The notes under the pieces were generated by a model. The model did not search any database and was not told the DNA's origin. It saw only the letters and a list, made by a program, of their open reading frames with translations. Shown piece by piece: positions 24,714 through 32,261 of a stretch of 64,000 nucleotides of DNA; within the stretch, counting starts at the first letter, position 1, and every line of letters begins with the position of its first letter. This DNA comes from Bacteroidota bacterium. GTDB taxonomy: Bacteria > Bacteroidota > Bacteroidia > Chitinophagales > Saprospiraceae. The position numbers were made by a program, and so were the translations under genes. The stretch covers positions 1 through 64,000 of the forward strand of contig JASBVF010000043.1 in NCBI GenBank assembly GCA_030147525.1, written 5' to 3'.

Positions 24714-25904
24714 TTATTGACAAATAGCCGAAATCTCGTTCACGATATCTTCCGCTACACCGGCCTTCGATTTTAACTCAAAATCCTTCCGCTTATTGCC
24801 CCGATGAAGGATCGTAATTTTATTCGTATCAAAATTAAACCCGGCTCCCTGGTCATTCAGGGAATTCAGAACGATAAAATCAAAATTTTTCTTTTTGAGT
24901 TTTTCCTGCGCATTCGAAACCTCGTTACTGGTTTCAAGTGCAAATCCGACAATGATTTGATCCGAACGTTTGACCTTGCCCAGCGAAGCAGCGATATCCG
25001 TTGTTCTGACCAGATCGAGGGTCATGCCTTCACCTGATTTTTTGATTTTTTGCTCCGCAATTTCGCCCGGCCGGTAGTCAGCAACTGCCGCCGCCAACAC
25101 GGCGATGTCTGATGTTTCAAACCGGCTGGCAGCCGCATCGTACATCTGCTGCGCCGTTTCCACCCGGATGGTTTCGATGCCCGGATGGTCAGTATTCAAC
25201 CTCGATGGGCCCAGAATCAAAGAAACCTGAGCACCACGTTCTGCAAAAACCTCAGCGATAGCAAGCCCCATTTTCCCCGACGAACGATTGCCAATGAAGC
25301 GAACCGGATCGATCGGCTCGTAGGTTGGCCCGGCCGTGATGAGGACTTTTTTTCCTGAAAAATCCTTTTTTTCCAGAAAAAACTGCTCCAGAAATGCGAC
25401 AATCTCCTCCGGTTCAGCCATGCGCCCTTCCCCTACGAGACCGCTTGCCAGTTCGCCATGACCGACGGGAATGAAATGATTTCCGAATGATTGCAGCCGT
25501 TTCACATTTTCTACAACTGCAGGATGGCGCCACATGTCAAGATCCATAGCCGGCGCAAAAAAAACGGGGCATCGAGCCGAAAGGTAAACGGCGGAAAGAA
25601 TGTTGTCACAAATTCCATTGGCCATTTTGGCCAACGTGTTTGCGGTTGCAGGGGCAACGATCATTGCATCGGCCCACAGGCCAAGGTGAACATGGTTATT
25701 CCACTCTTCTTCAGCAATAACTTTCGTAAAAACCGGCCTTTTTGATAACGTGGAAAGAGTGAGAGGTGTAATAAATTCTGTGGCTGCCCGGGTCATCAGC
25801 ACCTGTACCTCGGCGCCTGCTTTTACCAGCAGTCTGACCAGAAATGCAGCCTTGTAAGCTGCGATGCTGCCTGAAATGGCGAGTATAATTTTTTTGCCAA
25901 CCAT
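24714..25904 (-). CDS. coaBC: Phosphopantothenoylcysteine decarboxylase / synthetase
   Basis: A 396-residue bifunctional coenzyme A enzyme. The N-terminal flavoprotein half (CoaC, about 1-185) has the GSIAAYK motif, WNNHVHL with the catalytic histidine, and APAMDLDMW at the substrate-clamp position, where many bacteria have PAMN. The C-terminal half (CoaB, about 190-396) has ITAGPTYEPIDPVRFIGN, GKMG and AAVADYRP and joins cysteine to 4'-phosphopantothenate. Length is normal. It lies between rpoZ and porD. A perfect 26-bp palindrome occupies the short gap to rpoZ. Confidence 0.93.
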   Translation of the reverse strand: MVGKKIILAISGSIAAYKAAFLVRLLVKAGAEVQVLMTRAATEFITPLTLSTLSKRPVFTKVIAEEEWNNHVHLGLWADAMIVAPATANTLAKMANGICDNILSAVYLSARCPVFFAPAMDLDMWRHPAVVENVKRLQSFGNHFIPVGHGELASGLVGEGRMAEPEEIVAFLEQFFLEKKDFSGKKVLITAGPTYEPIDPVRFIGNRSSGKMGLAIAEVFAERGAQVSLILGPSRLNTDHPGIETIRVETAQQMYDAAASRFETSDIAVLAAAVADYRPGEIAEQKIKKSGEGMTLDLVRTTDIAASLGKVKRSDQIIVGFALETSNEVSNAQEKLKKKNFDFIVLNSLNDQGAGFNFDTNKITILHRGNKRKDFELKSKAGVAEDIVNEISAICQ

Positions 25905-25918
25905 TTACCATTTGGAGA

Positions 25919-25981
25919 GTAGGCAAGCAGGCCGGTAGGCGAGTGGCGATGGGCTACTCGCCTACCGGCCTGCTTGCCTAC
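25919..25981. repeat. Perfect 26-bp palindrome of octamer units
   Basis: The arms at 25919-25944 and 25956-25981 are exact complements around an 11-base loop. Each arm is made of 8-bp units (GTAGGCAA, GCAGGCCG, GTAGGCGA), and one more unit continues on the right. It fills the gap between rpoZ and coaBC within the operon. No T-run follows it on the minus strand. Confidence 0.85.
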
Positions 25982-25994
25982 CCGCCTACTTCTT

Positions 25995-26336
25995 TCACTG
26001 CCGCTTGCGGCGTTTGTCGTTGTAGTGGTAATGAACTTCACCGTTGAGAAATTCCTCCGTAGCGATCAGGGTCGGATTAGGAAGTCTTTCGTAAAACTTG
26101 GAGATTTCGATTTGCTCCTTATTTTCGGTAACTTCTTCGATGGTATCCGTATTGACAGCAAACTCTTCCAGTTTGTTGTGCAACTCGTGCTTCAGGTCTA
26201 TTGCCAACTGCTTGGAGCGTTTGGAAATGATAGCCAGCGTTTCGTAAATATTGCCGGTTGGACCCACCATTTGGGCAATGTCCCGGGCTTTTACGTTAGC
26301 GTCCAGCCCCTGCGCTTTGGTTTTGATATCTGCCAT
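25995..26336 (-). CDS. rpoZ: RNA polymerase omega subunit (Bacteroidota type)
   Basis: A 113-residue protein matching the Rpb6-like omega family of Bacteroidota. The helical core contains GNIYETLAIISKRSKQLAID followed by the acidic middle and the FYERLPNPTLIATEEFLNG motif near the C-terminus. Omega helps assemble and stabilise RNA polymerase. Its start overlaps the end of bamD by 41 bases in another frame, consistent with coupling. The charged tail KRRKRQ ends the protein. Confidence 0.88.
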   Translation of the reverse strand: MADIKTKAQGLDANVKARDIAQMVGPTGNIYETLAIISKRSKQLAIDLKHELHNKLEEFAVNTDTIEEVTENKEQIEISKFYERLPNPTLIATEEFLNGEVHYHYNDKRRKRQ

Positions 26337-27141
26337 TAGTCAATGATTTTAATTTCTTGATTGAATCTTTATGAATGGATTGCACCTCCTTGTAATTCGG
26401 GCTACCCTTGAATTTTTCTAAAAAATCTTCAGCGTACGTAACGGTTTGCCGGTAGCGTTCTTCCTGCTTGTCGAAAATACTGTTTTCCGCCATCAGGAAA
26501 GCCGCTTTGGCCATTTGGTAGCGTACCTGCTCAGCATTGCTGGTCTCCGGAAAATCCTTCAGCAGGTTTTCAAATGTCACCATTGCTGCCTGGTATTGAC
26601 GAAGATCGAAGTAGAGTTTTGCTTCTTCCAGTGTCTTCTTTTCCAGTTTTAATCGCATCTCATCAATGAGGCGATTGCATTCTTTAACTCTTTCACTGTT
26701 CGGATAAGTATTGACGAACGTCTGAAACTCCTCGATCGCCTTGTAGCTGTAAGTCTGTTCCAGCCTGAAAGTTGGAGACATTTGATAATTCGAATATGCC
26801 GCCATGAAATCGGCATCTTCCTTCAGATTACTGGTCGGGAAGGTGGATGAAAAGTTTTTGAAATAATAACTTGCCAGAATGTACTTCCCCAACTTGTAGT
26901 ACGTGTAGGAATAAGTGTAGTAAACCTTTTCCAGTTCCGGCTTGCCCCGGTATGCCGGAATGATCAACTCAAACAGCGTCTGAGCTCTCAAAAACTCTCC
27001 CTGCTCGTAGTATTCAAATGCCTTTTTGTAAATCAAATCTGTATTGCCACTGGCACGGATTTTTTCAAATTCCGACTTGCATCCAGTAGACAAAATGGCA
27101 AATACTGCCAGGAAATATGCAAAAACGAACCTTTTTTTCAT
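26296..27141 (-). CDS. bamD: Outer membrane assembly factor BamD
   Basis: A 281-residue lipoprotein with lipobox ending at cysteine 21 (ILSTGC) and a body of TPR-like helical pairs; segments such as YEQGEFLRAQTLFELI and YFDLRQYQAAMVTFENLL are typical. BamD is the essential lipoprotein of the beta-barrel assembly machine in the outer membrane. It leads the bamD-rpoZ-coaBC-porD operon. A perfect TAnnTTTG-type -7 element (complement of CAAAGATA, 27149-27156) lies only eight bases from the ATG, so the transcript may start at or near the start codon and be leaderless. Confidence 0.88.
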   Translation of the reverse strand: MKKRFVFAYFLAVFAILSTGCKSEFEKIRASGNTDLIYKKAFEYYEQGEFLRAQTLFELIIPAYRGKPELEKVYYTYSYTYYKLGKYILASYYFKNFSSTFPTSNLKEDADFMAAYSNYQMSPTFRLEQTYSYKAIEEFQTFVNTYPNSERVKECNRLIDEMRLKLEKKTLEEAKLYFDLRQYQAAMVTFENLLKDFPETSNAEQVRYQMAKAAFLMAENSIFDKQEERYRQTVTYAEDFLEKFKGSPNYKEVQSIHKDSIKKLKSLTNGRYQNQSAGAGR

Positions 27142-27148
27142 AGGGGCG

Positions 27149-27156
27149 CAAAGATA
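27149..27156 (-). promoter_or_regulatory. Possible -7 element of bamD
   Basis: The minus strand reads TATCTTTG, an exact TAnnTTTG. No TTG box is visible at the normal spacing upstream. The position would place the transcript start within a few bases of the bamD ATG. Confidence 0.35.
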
Positions 27157-27283
27157 AGAGTATTAATGAGAAACGAACACGGAAAAAACTGCCTTAAACT
27201 GTTCTTAAGTCAGTAAAATCAAATATTTACCCTTCAAAGGTGGGAGAAAAACACAAATTGGTTGGCTGAAGTTTAAAAGCAAT

Positions 27284-27320
27284 AAAAAAAGGCGCTACGG
27301 AATTCGGTCCGTGCGCCTTT
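27284..27320 (-). terminator. Terminator after the tRNA-like RNAs
   Basis: On the minus strand GGCGCACGGA pairs with TCCGTAGCGCC (one bulge) around a short loop, followed by seven T. It starts about seven bases after the 3' end of the distal tRNA-like RNA, which shows that the RNA pair is read from the minus strand. Confidence 0.8.
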
Positions 27321-27323
27321 TGC

Positions 27324-27518
27324 TGTGAGAGGAGGATTCGAACCTCCACGGGGCGGTTAGCCTCAGCACAAAGCCCGCCTGAACGATTCAGATCGGGCAG
27401 GATTAGTGGTCAACCCTGGTCGGCCTTACACATGGTATAGTCGGCTCTATGCTGCGTTTATCCCAGACTCCCCACCCCCGAGACAAGAGGGCATGGCTGC
27501 CTGTTTCATCATCTCACA
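27324..27518 (-). ncRNA. tRNA-like structured RNA, long-arm copy
   Basis: The minus strand folds as a class II tRNA frame. A 7-bp acceptor stem (TGTGAGA/TCTCACA) is followed by TG at positions 8-9 and a 3-bp D stem (ATG/CAT) with a GG-containing loop. A 5-bp anticodon stem with one G-U (CCCTC/GGGGG) encloses loop TTGTCTC. A 5-bp variable-arm base is TGGGG/CCCCG, and a 5-bp T stem (GGAGG/CCTCC) carries the canonical loop TTCGAAT. The variable arm is about 115 bases and contains a 12-bp stem (CAGCATAGAGCC with GGCTTTGTGCTG, two G-U). The 3' CCA is not encoded. The nominal anticodon GTC has a pyrimidine at position 37, odd for a decoding tRNA. Function unknown. Confidence 0.7.
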
Positions 27519-27523
27519 ATTTC

Positions 27524-27600
27524 AATGAATGAATGAGAGAATGTTAGAATGAGTGAATAGCGTTCATTCTCTCATTTAGAATTATATCATTCTCTCGTTG
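27524..27600. repeat. Octamer-repeat hairpin between the two tRNA-like RNAs
   Basis: The left arm (27524-27560) is built of 8-bp units GAATGANN (GAATGAGA, GAATGTTA, GAATGAGT). The right arm (27563-27600) carries the complementary family (TTCATTCT, TCTCATTT, TCATTCTC). The arms can pair imperfectly around a three-base turn. The unit is the same as that around the decayed four-helix-bundle gene at 33.5-34.0 kb. Confidence 0.7.
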
Positions 27601-27607
27601 CTTAGGC

Positions 27608-27730
27608 TGTGAGAGGAGGATTCGAACCTCCACGGGGCGGTTAGTTCTTTACCTTACAGTCAGGTGAATTTATTCCGCAATCCCCACCCCCGAGACAAGG
27701 GGGCATGGCTGCCTGTTTCATCATCTCACA
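27608..27730 (-). ncRNA. tRNA-like structured RNA, short-arm copy
   Basis: Its tRNA-shaped frame is identical to that of the copy at 27324-27518 except for one base in the anticodon stem, here fully paired (CCCCC/GGGGG). The variable arm is only about 45 bases between TGGGG and CCCCG. It has the same internal-loop bases near its base (GGAATAAA opposite CTAACCG; the other copy has GGGATAAA) and a distal stem ACCT/AGGT with loop GACTGTA. It is the promoter-proximal copy. A promoter-like pair of boxes lies at 27774-27806 and the shared terminator follows the second copy. Confidence 0.7.
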
Positions 27731-27773
27731 TTGTTGAAGAAATAATCTTTATTATTTCGTTTAATTGATGATG

Positions 27774-27806
27774 CAAATTTAAAGGCAATCAATCTTTTTA
27801 TGCAAA
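27774..27806 (-). promoter_or_regulatory. Probable promoter of the tRNA-like RNA pair
   Basis: On the minus strand TTTG (27806-27803) and TAAATTTG (27781-27774) are separated by 21 bases, fitting the Bacteroidota TTTG / TAnnTTTG pattern. It would start transcription near 27768, about 38 bases before the first tRNA-like RNA. Confidence 0.55.
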
Positions 27807-28106
27807 TTTTTTATTAAAAAAGATTTATTTTTATCAAAATATCAACAAAAAAGACTTTTTGGTAAATATATTTAAATTAAGATGTGAAATTTTATGCTGA
27901 ATTTTAAAATCTTCAAATACACACTGTCATTGGCAGAAAAACCATTTCAAAACCCACTTTTTTTTGATTATTTAATAAAATTAATGCCCCGATATTTAAA
28001 AAAAATTAACTTTAATATGCACATCCAGTACTTTCCTACTCTACCAACAAGGACACCTGAATACCAATACAACCGAAGGCTCTTTATTTTAATCTTTTCC
28101 TAAAAC
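27807..28106. other. AT-rich spacer, no gene seen
   Basis: This stretch is very rich in A and T, with several poly-A and poly-T runs. A 69-codon open frame (27894-28103) has no recognisable features and is unlikely to be real. The right end leads into the promoter of the Skp-like gene. Confidence 0.5.
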
Positions 28107-28138
28107 TTGGAAAACCAGAAGGCTAAGTCCTACTTTTG
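28107..28138 (+). promoter_or_regulatory. Promoter of the Skp/OmpH-like gene
   Basis: TTG at 28107-28109 and TACTTTTG at 28131-28138, an exact TAnnTTTG, are separated by 21 bases. The expected start near 28144 gives a leader of about 27 bases. Confidence 0.6.
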
Positions 28139-28170
28139 CCTCTGAAATTGAAAAAGAAATTATTGAATCA

Positions 28171-28689
28171 ATGAAGAAATTATTGAAAATCAGCATTTTA
28201 TCATCCTTCCTCCTGATCGCAGCTGTTTCCCTGAACGCACAGAAGTTTGGCCACCTGAACAGTGGCAACCTCCTGGTTCAAATGCCCGAAACGGCCGCTG
28301 CCGATGCCAAACTGAAAGTATTTCAGGACTCGCTGGTCGCAGTTGGAGAATCAAAAGCAAAAAAGCTGGAAGAGGAATTCAATGCATTTGTTCTTGAGTA
28401 CCGCCAGGGAAACATCCCTCCGGCAACAGCACAGAAAAAGCAGGCAGAGTTTCAGCAAAAGGAAACTGAACTCGCTGAGCTGGAAGAAGAAATCATGGAA
28501 AAAGTAGACTTGAAACGGGAAGAGTTGATCGGCCCCATACTTGAAAAGGTTCAGGTGGCTATTAACGAAGTCGGAAAAGAAGGTGGCTATACCATGATTT
28601 TTGATACAAGCATTTTTAACACAATCCTTTTTGCACAAGACTCCGATGACATCGAGCCACTTGTCAAAGCAAAACTTGGAATTGAATAA
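28171..28689 (+). CDS. Periplasmic chaperone, OmpH/Skp family
   Basis: A 172-residue protein with a signal peptide (about 1-23, ending in LNAQ). It has the FGHLNSGNLLVQMPE opening strand, a long central coiled-coil region (about 50-125) and a C-terminal return with YTMIFDTSIF, all typical of the OmpH/Skp family. Skp holds unfolded outer-membrane proteins in the periplasm for the BAM complex, which fits with bamD nearby. In Bacteroidota such genes often occur in pairs next to bamA; here it is alone, so it is probably an extra copy. Confidence 0.88.
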   Translation: MKKLLKISILSSFLLIAAVSLNAQKFGHLNSGNLLVQMPETAAADAKLKVFQDSLVAVGESKAKKLEEEFNAFVLEYRQGNIPPATAQKKQAEFQQKETELAELEEEIMEKVDLKREELIGPILEKVQVAINEVGKEGGYTMIFDTSIFNTILFAQDSDDIEPLVKAKLGIE

Positions 28690-28713
28690 AATGAAGTAAC
28701 CTCCTGCAAGGTT

Positions 28714-28754
28714 ATCAGGCCTGCGTGATGTTTCATGCAGGCCTGATTGTTTTT
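28714..28754 (+). terminator. Terminator of the Skp-like gene, overlapping a convergent gene
   Basis: ATCAGGCCTGC (28714-28724) and its exact complement (28737-28747) form an 11-bp stem followed by TGTTTTT. The stop codon of the convergent site-2 protease gene lies in the loop, and the right arm is inside that gene's last codons. Confidence 0.8.
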
Positions 28755-29854
28755 GAGGCGCTTCTATCCTTGAATTTTAAAAAATTTTCTACAGCCTCTC
28801 TGTCCACTACTCCCACCAGCACTTCGTTTTCAACCACCGGTAAAATTTCGCTTTGAGAGGTCCTCATTACCTCGTCGACCTCCTTCAATGAGTTGTCCAA
28901 AGTCAACGCCGCAATACCCGGCCGGTAATAGTCTCCAACTTCTCCTGATAGTCCGCTGCTTTCCGCAATCTGAGTAATTACTTCACCGGAAATCGTACCG
29001 CTCAATTGTTCCTGATTGTCAAAAACTAAAAAATGATGTTCCGGCCCCCTGCTCAACAGGTCGAAAGCTGTCTGAAGCGGATCAGACACATGCAAGACAG
29101 AGAAATTTCGCCTGACGACTTCCCATACACGATGCCGGGAAAGATCATGATCCAACTTCACCCACCGAAACTCCCGCAAGGCTGAAAAAAATATAAAGAG
29201 TCCGATGAGTATGTACAGATAATTGTAGCCCATAAACCCCAGGATTACCATCCCGACTGCAATCAGCTGCCCTACAATCATCGCTATGCGGGTAGCAGTC
29301 AACTTACCCAGCCATGATGCCAGCAAGGCTCGCAGAATACGACCGCCATCCATTGGAAATGCAGGAAGGAGGTTGAACACGCCGAGCCCGATGTTCATTG
29401 CAAATACGAACGGAATGAAGTAAAAATAGTCGCCGGCAATATCATTGGGCGTAGGCGCTTCCCGGCCTTCAATGCCCGGCGCCATAACAAAGTAAAGGTA
29501 AGGCAACAGCAAAATTGCTATCGCAAAGTTCACCAACGGACCGGCAATGGCCACAATAAACTCATGGATTGGCTTTTCGGGGAGCTTGCTCAACCTGGCC
29601 AATCCGCCAATGGGCAACAAAACAATATCTTTGGTTTGAACGCCGTAACGCCTCGCAGTAAGCGCATGACCAAATTCATGAAGCAGAATACTGAGAAACA
29701 GGGCCATCATCGCAAGGGTGACCCACAGCAATTCATTGAAATTCATGCTTTTACCAAAACCAAGGTATAGAATGAGGAGCGCAACGAACCCGAGCGACCA
29801 ATGCAGCAAAACCGGAATGCCGAAAACTTTTGCTATTTGAAACGAACCTGCCAA
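28733..29854 (-). CDS. Site-2 protease family (M50) with CBS pair
   Basis: A 373-residue intramembrane metalloprotease. Zinc motif HEFGH is at residues 59-63 and the distal ligand D169 in NLLPAFPMDGG. About six hydrophobic spans fill residues 10-215. Two CBS domains occupy about 240-365, the arrangement of group 3 site-2 proteases, in which the CBS pair senses adenylates or redox state. Substrates could be anti-sigma factors; none is encoded nearby. The start is a TTG at 29854, used because no in-frame ATG precedes the first span. Confidence 0.87.
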   Translation of the reverse strand: MAGSFQIAKVFGIPVLLHWSLGFVALLILYLGFGKSMNFNELLWVTLAMMALFLSILLHEFGHALTARRYGVQTKDIVLLPIGGLARLSKLPEKPIHEFIVAIAGPLVNFAIAILLLPYLYFVMAPGIEGREAPTPNDIAGDYFYFIPFVFAMNIGLGVFNLLPAFPMDGGRILRALLASWLGKLTATRIAMIVGQLIAVGMVILGFMGYNYLYILIGLFIFFSALREFRWVKLDHDLSRHRVWEVVRRNFSVLHVSDPLQTAFDLLSRGPEHHFLVFDNQEQLSGTISGEVITQIAESSGLSGEVGDYYRPGIAALTLDNSLKEVDEVMRTSQSEILPVVENEVLVGVVDREAVENFLKFKDRSASKTIRPA

Positions 29855-30001
29855 AGTATATTTTTAAGAAAGGTGGTAAACTGTTTTATAAAAAACCGAG
29901 CATTCAAATCTTTGCCTTCCAATATTTTAGAGCTAAAACCTAAATAAATTGAAGGCAAATAAAGCGCCTACCTAACACTATTCACCTCGCAAAGTTGAAT
30001 G

Positions 30002-30032
30002 AAAAAAGGCGACAACCCGAAAGCTGTCGCCT
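30002..30032 (-). terminator. Terminator of the acyl-CoA dehydrogenase gene
   Basis: AGGCGACA (30007-30014) pairs with TGTCGCCT (30025-30032). The A-run before it on the plus strand gives the T-run on the minus strand. It lies 36 bases past the stop. Confidence 0.75.
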
Positions 30033-30068
30033 GAAAACTATTTGTGCTAAATCTTTTTATTCAACTTT

Positions 30069-31256
30069 TTAAACAGCCATTGCAGGCTTCTCGGACCAGA
30101 TCGGAAGGTAAAGCTGCCCCTCCAGAATGTTCCTCGATATCACAATCCGCTGAATCTCAGAGGTTCCTTCGTAAATCTGCGTAATCTTCGCATCCCGCAT
30201 CAGCCGCTCTACGTGGTACTCTTTCACAAAACCATACCCACCGTGTACCTGAACCGCCTCTACCGTATGCCGCATGGCAACTTCAGATGCATATAACTTG
30301 GCCATAGCGCTGGCAGTGGAGTAATCCATGCCCTGATCTTTCAGCCAGGCAGCCCGGTAAACCATCAGCTTAGCTGCCTCAATCTCCGTAGCCATGTCAG
30401 CCAATTTGAAAGAAATAGCCTGGTGTTTTGAAATGGGCTTGCCGAAGGCCGTCCGCTCTTGCGAGTATGCCAAAGCCAATTCGTAAGCGCCTCCAGCGAT
30501 TCCCAATGCCTGCGCCGCAATCCCGATACGGCCACCATTCAGGGTTTTCATGGCAAACTTAAATCCGAAGCCGTCATCCCCAATCCGGTTGGCTTTAGGC
30601 ACTTTCACATCATTGTACATGATCGTGTGTGTATCGGAGGCCCGGATGCCAAGTTTATCTTCCTTGGCTCCGATGACCACGCCGGGCCAGTCCGTTTCGA
30701 CGATAAGACAGTTGATGCCCCGGTGACCTTTTTCTTTGTCTGTCTGAGCCATCACGAGGTGAACCTGCGAACTGCCGCCGTTGGTGATCCAGTTTTTCGT
30801 ACCGTTCAGGAGGTAGTAGTCACCCATATCAACGGCTGTGGTACGCTGACTGGTGGCATCGCTACCGGCTTCAGGCTCGGAAAGGCAGAAGGCTCCGATC
30901 CATTCTCCGCCGGCCAGTTTTGTCAGATATTTTTGTTTTTGCTCCTCGTTGCCAAAGGTTTCGAGGCCCCAGCACACTAGAGAGTTGTTTACTGACATGA
31001 TGACAGAACAGGAGGAATCAACTTTTGAAATTTCCTCCATCGCCAGCACGTAAGACAGTGTGTCCATGCCGCCGCCACCGTATTCCGGTGAAACCATCAT
31101 ACCCATGAAGCCCATTTCTTTCATTTGCTGGACTTCATTTTTCGGGTATTTCATGTCCCGGTCACGCTCGATGACGCCTGGCTTCAGTACGTTTTGAGCA
31201 AAATCACGAGCGGCCTGCTGTACCGCCTGCTGTTCTTCTGTTAGTTCAAAAAACAT
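30069..31256 (-). CDS. Acyl-CoA dehydrogenase
   Basis: A 395-residue FAD enzyme of the short- or medium-chain acyl-CoA dehydrogenase family. The three-part fold is visible: an N-terminal helical domain, a middle beta domain with CLSEPEAGSDA and NWITNGG, and a C-terminal helical domain ending in QIYEGTSEIQRIVISR, where the glutamate after Y is the usual catalytic base (about E369). It would oxidise a saturated acyl-CoA and pass electrons to ETF. Chain length is not readable; butyryl-CoA-type enzymes look most alike. It is a single gene with its own terminator and a possible -7 box (complement of CAAAGATA, 31316-31323). Confidence 0.92.
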   Translation of the reverse strand: MFFELTEEQQAVQQAARDFAQNVLKPGVIERDRDMKYPKNEVQQMKEMGFMGMMVSPEYGGGGMDTLSYVLAMEEISKVDSSCSVIMSVNNSLVCWGLETFGNEEQKQKYLTKLAGGEWIGAFCLSEPEAGSDATSQRTTAVDMGDYYLLNGTKNWITNGGSSQVHLVMAQTDKEKGHRGINCLIVETDWPGVVIGAKEDKLGIRASDTHTIMYNDVKVPKANRIGDDGFGFKFAMKTLNGGRIGIAAQALGIAGGAYELALAYSQERTAFGKPISKHQAISFKLADMATEIEAAKLMVYRAAWLKDQGMDYSTASAMAKLYASEVAMRHTVEAVQVHGGYGFVKEYHVERLMRDAKITQIYEGTSEIQRIVISRNILEGQLYLPIWSEKPAMAV

Positions 31257-31315
31257 ATTTGGTTAAGTTTGATTAGGCTTGAAAATCAATGATAACTTTT
31301 AAAATTTTTGATGCG

Positions 31316-31323
31316 CAAAGATA
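31316..31323 (-). promoter_or_regulatory. Possible -7 element of the acyl-CoA dehydrogenase gene
   Basis: The minus strand reads TATCTTTG, matching TAnnTTTG, 60 bases before the ATG. No TTG is present at the normal distance upstream, so the call is weak. Confidence 0.35.
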
Positions 31324-31533
31324 GCGAAAATCAGATTTAGCTTTTAAGAAAAAAGCAAGACTGGTAGGGGTTAGCAAATCCTGAAAACATCCTACTTCTA
31401 AACACCGTAAAAATATTTTGTTCAGGCTTTCGTCCATCCGTCAGGGAATTTTATCCAAAGTTTACCTTTATGTGAAAAAGAAAAAAGTAAATAGCCACTG
31501 TTTAAGATTGAATTTTCATCCTCACCCGGCCTT

Positions 31534-32193
31534 ATGATCGAACTCAGGAACATCCGCAAATCCTACCGAACCGAGTACACCAACCTGGAAGTGCTCAAAG
31601 GCATTGACCTTACCATCGAACAGGGCGAAATGGTATCCATCATTGGTTCCTCCGGCTCCGGCAAATCGACCCTGCTCAACATCCTCGGCATCCTTGACGA
31701 ATACGACGTTGGCGAGTACCGGCTTGACGGCCATTTAATCAAAAACATCAGCGAAACGCAGGCCGCCAAATACCGCAACAGCTTCCTCGGGTTTGTCTTT
31801 CAATCTTTCAATCTTTTGTCTTTTAAAAATGCAGCGGAAAACGTCGCTCTACCCCTCTACTACCAGAAAATGGATCGCAAAAAACGCATTGACCTTGCCA
31901 TCGACTACCTTGACCGGGTTGGGCTGAAGGACTGGGCCTACCACCTGCCCAACCAAATGTCCGGCGGACAGCAGCAGCGGGTGGCAATTGCCAGGGCGCT
32001 TGTCAGCCAGCCCAAAGTCATCCTCGCCGATGAACCCACCGGCGCCCTCGACTCCAAAACCTCTCACGAAGTGATGGAAATTTTCGAACAGGTGAACCGG
32101 GAAGGCATCACCGTCATCATCGTCACCCACGAAAACGACATTGCGGAACGCACCAAAAGAATTATCCATCTGAAAGATGGCCTCATTGAATAA
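31534..32193 (+). CDS. ABC transporter ATPase, MacB/LolD type
   Basis: A 219-residue nucleotide-binding subunit. Walker A is GSSGSGKST, the signature MSGGQQQR and Walker [14 protein letters not shown], with the switch histidine in VTHEND. The DEPTGALD variant and [11 protein letters not shown] are typical of MacB/LolD/FtsE-type ATPases that drive mechanotransmission exporters. It is first in a plus-strand cluster: ATPase, permease, decayed four-helix-bundle gene, permease, adaptor. The single ATPase presumably serves both permeases. Confidence 0.92.
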   Translation: MIELRNIRKSYRTEYTNLEVLKGIDLTIEQGEMVSIIGSSGSGKSTLLNILGILDEYDVGEYRLDGHLIKNISETQAAKYRNSFLGFVFQSFNLLSFKNAAENVALPLYYQKMDRKKRIDLAIDYLDRVGLKDWAYHLPNQMSGGQQQRVAIARALVSQPKVILADEPTGALDSKTSHEVMEIFEQVNREGITVIIVTHENDIAERTKRIIHLKDGLIE

Positions 32194-32220
32194 TTGGAAA
32201 TGGAGAATTAGCCGCAGGTT

Positions 32221-32261
32221 TAAATTCTCTCATTCAATCATTCCATCATTCACTCATTGTT
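32221..32261 (+). repeat. Octamer-like repeat before the first permease
   Basis: Units such as TTCTCTCA, TTCAATCA, TTCCATCA and TTCACTCA end directly at the permease ATG. The sequence closely matches the repeat before the second permease (33975-34010), so it may be part of the duplicated permease unit. Confidence 0.55.

Noticed and set aside
27324-27518. tmRNA
   Set aside because: The length is too short, the 5' end lacks the GGGGCTGA-type start and no alanine-rich tag frame is visible.
27324-27730. Calling the two RNAs ordinary tRNA-Asp genes because the loop position reads GTC
   Set aside because: Aspartate tRNAs are class I with short variable loops, position 37 should be a purine, and an arm of 45-115 bases does not fit. 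I call them tRNA-like instead.
27894-28103. 69-codon plus-strand frame in the AT-rich spacer
   Set aside because: No motif, a composition like the flanking spacer and no start context; likely chance.
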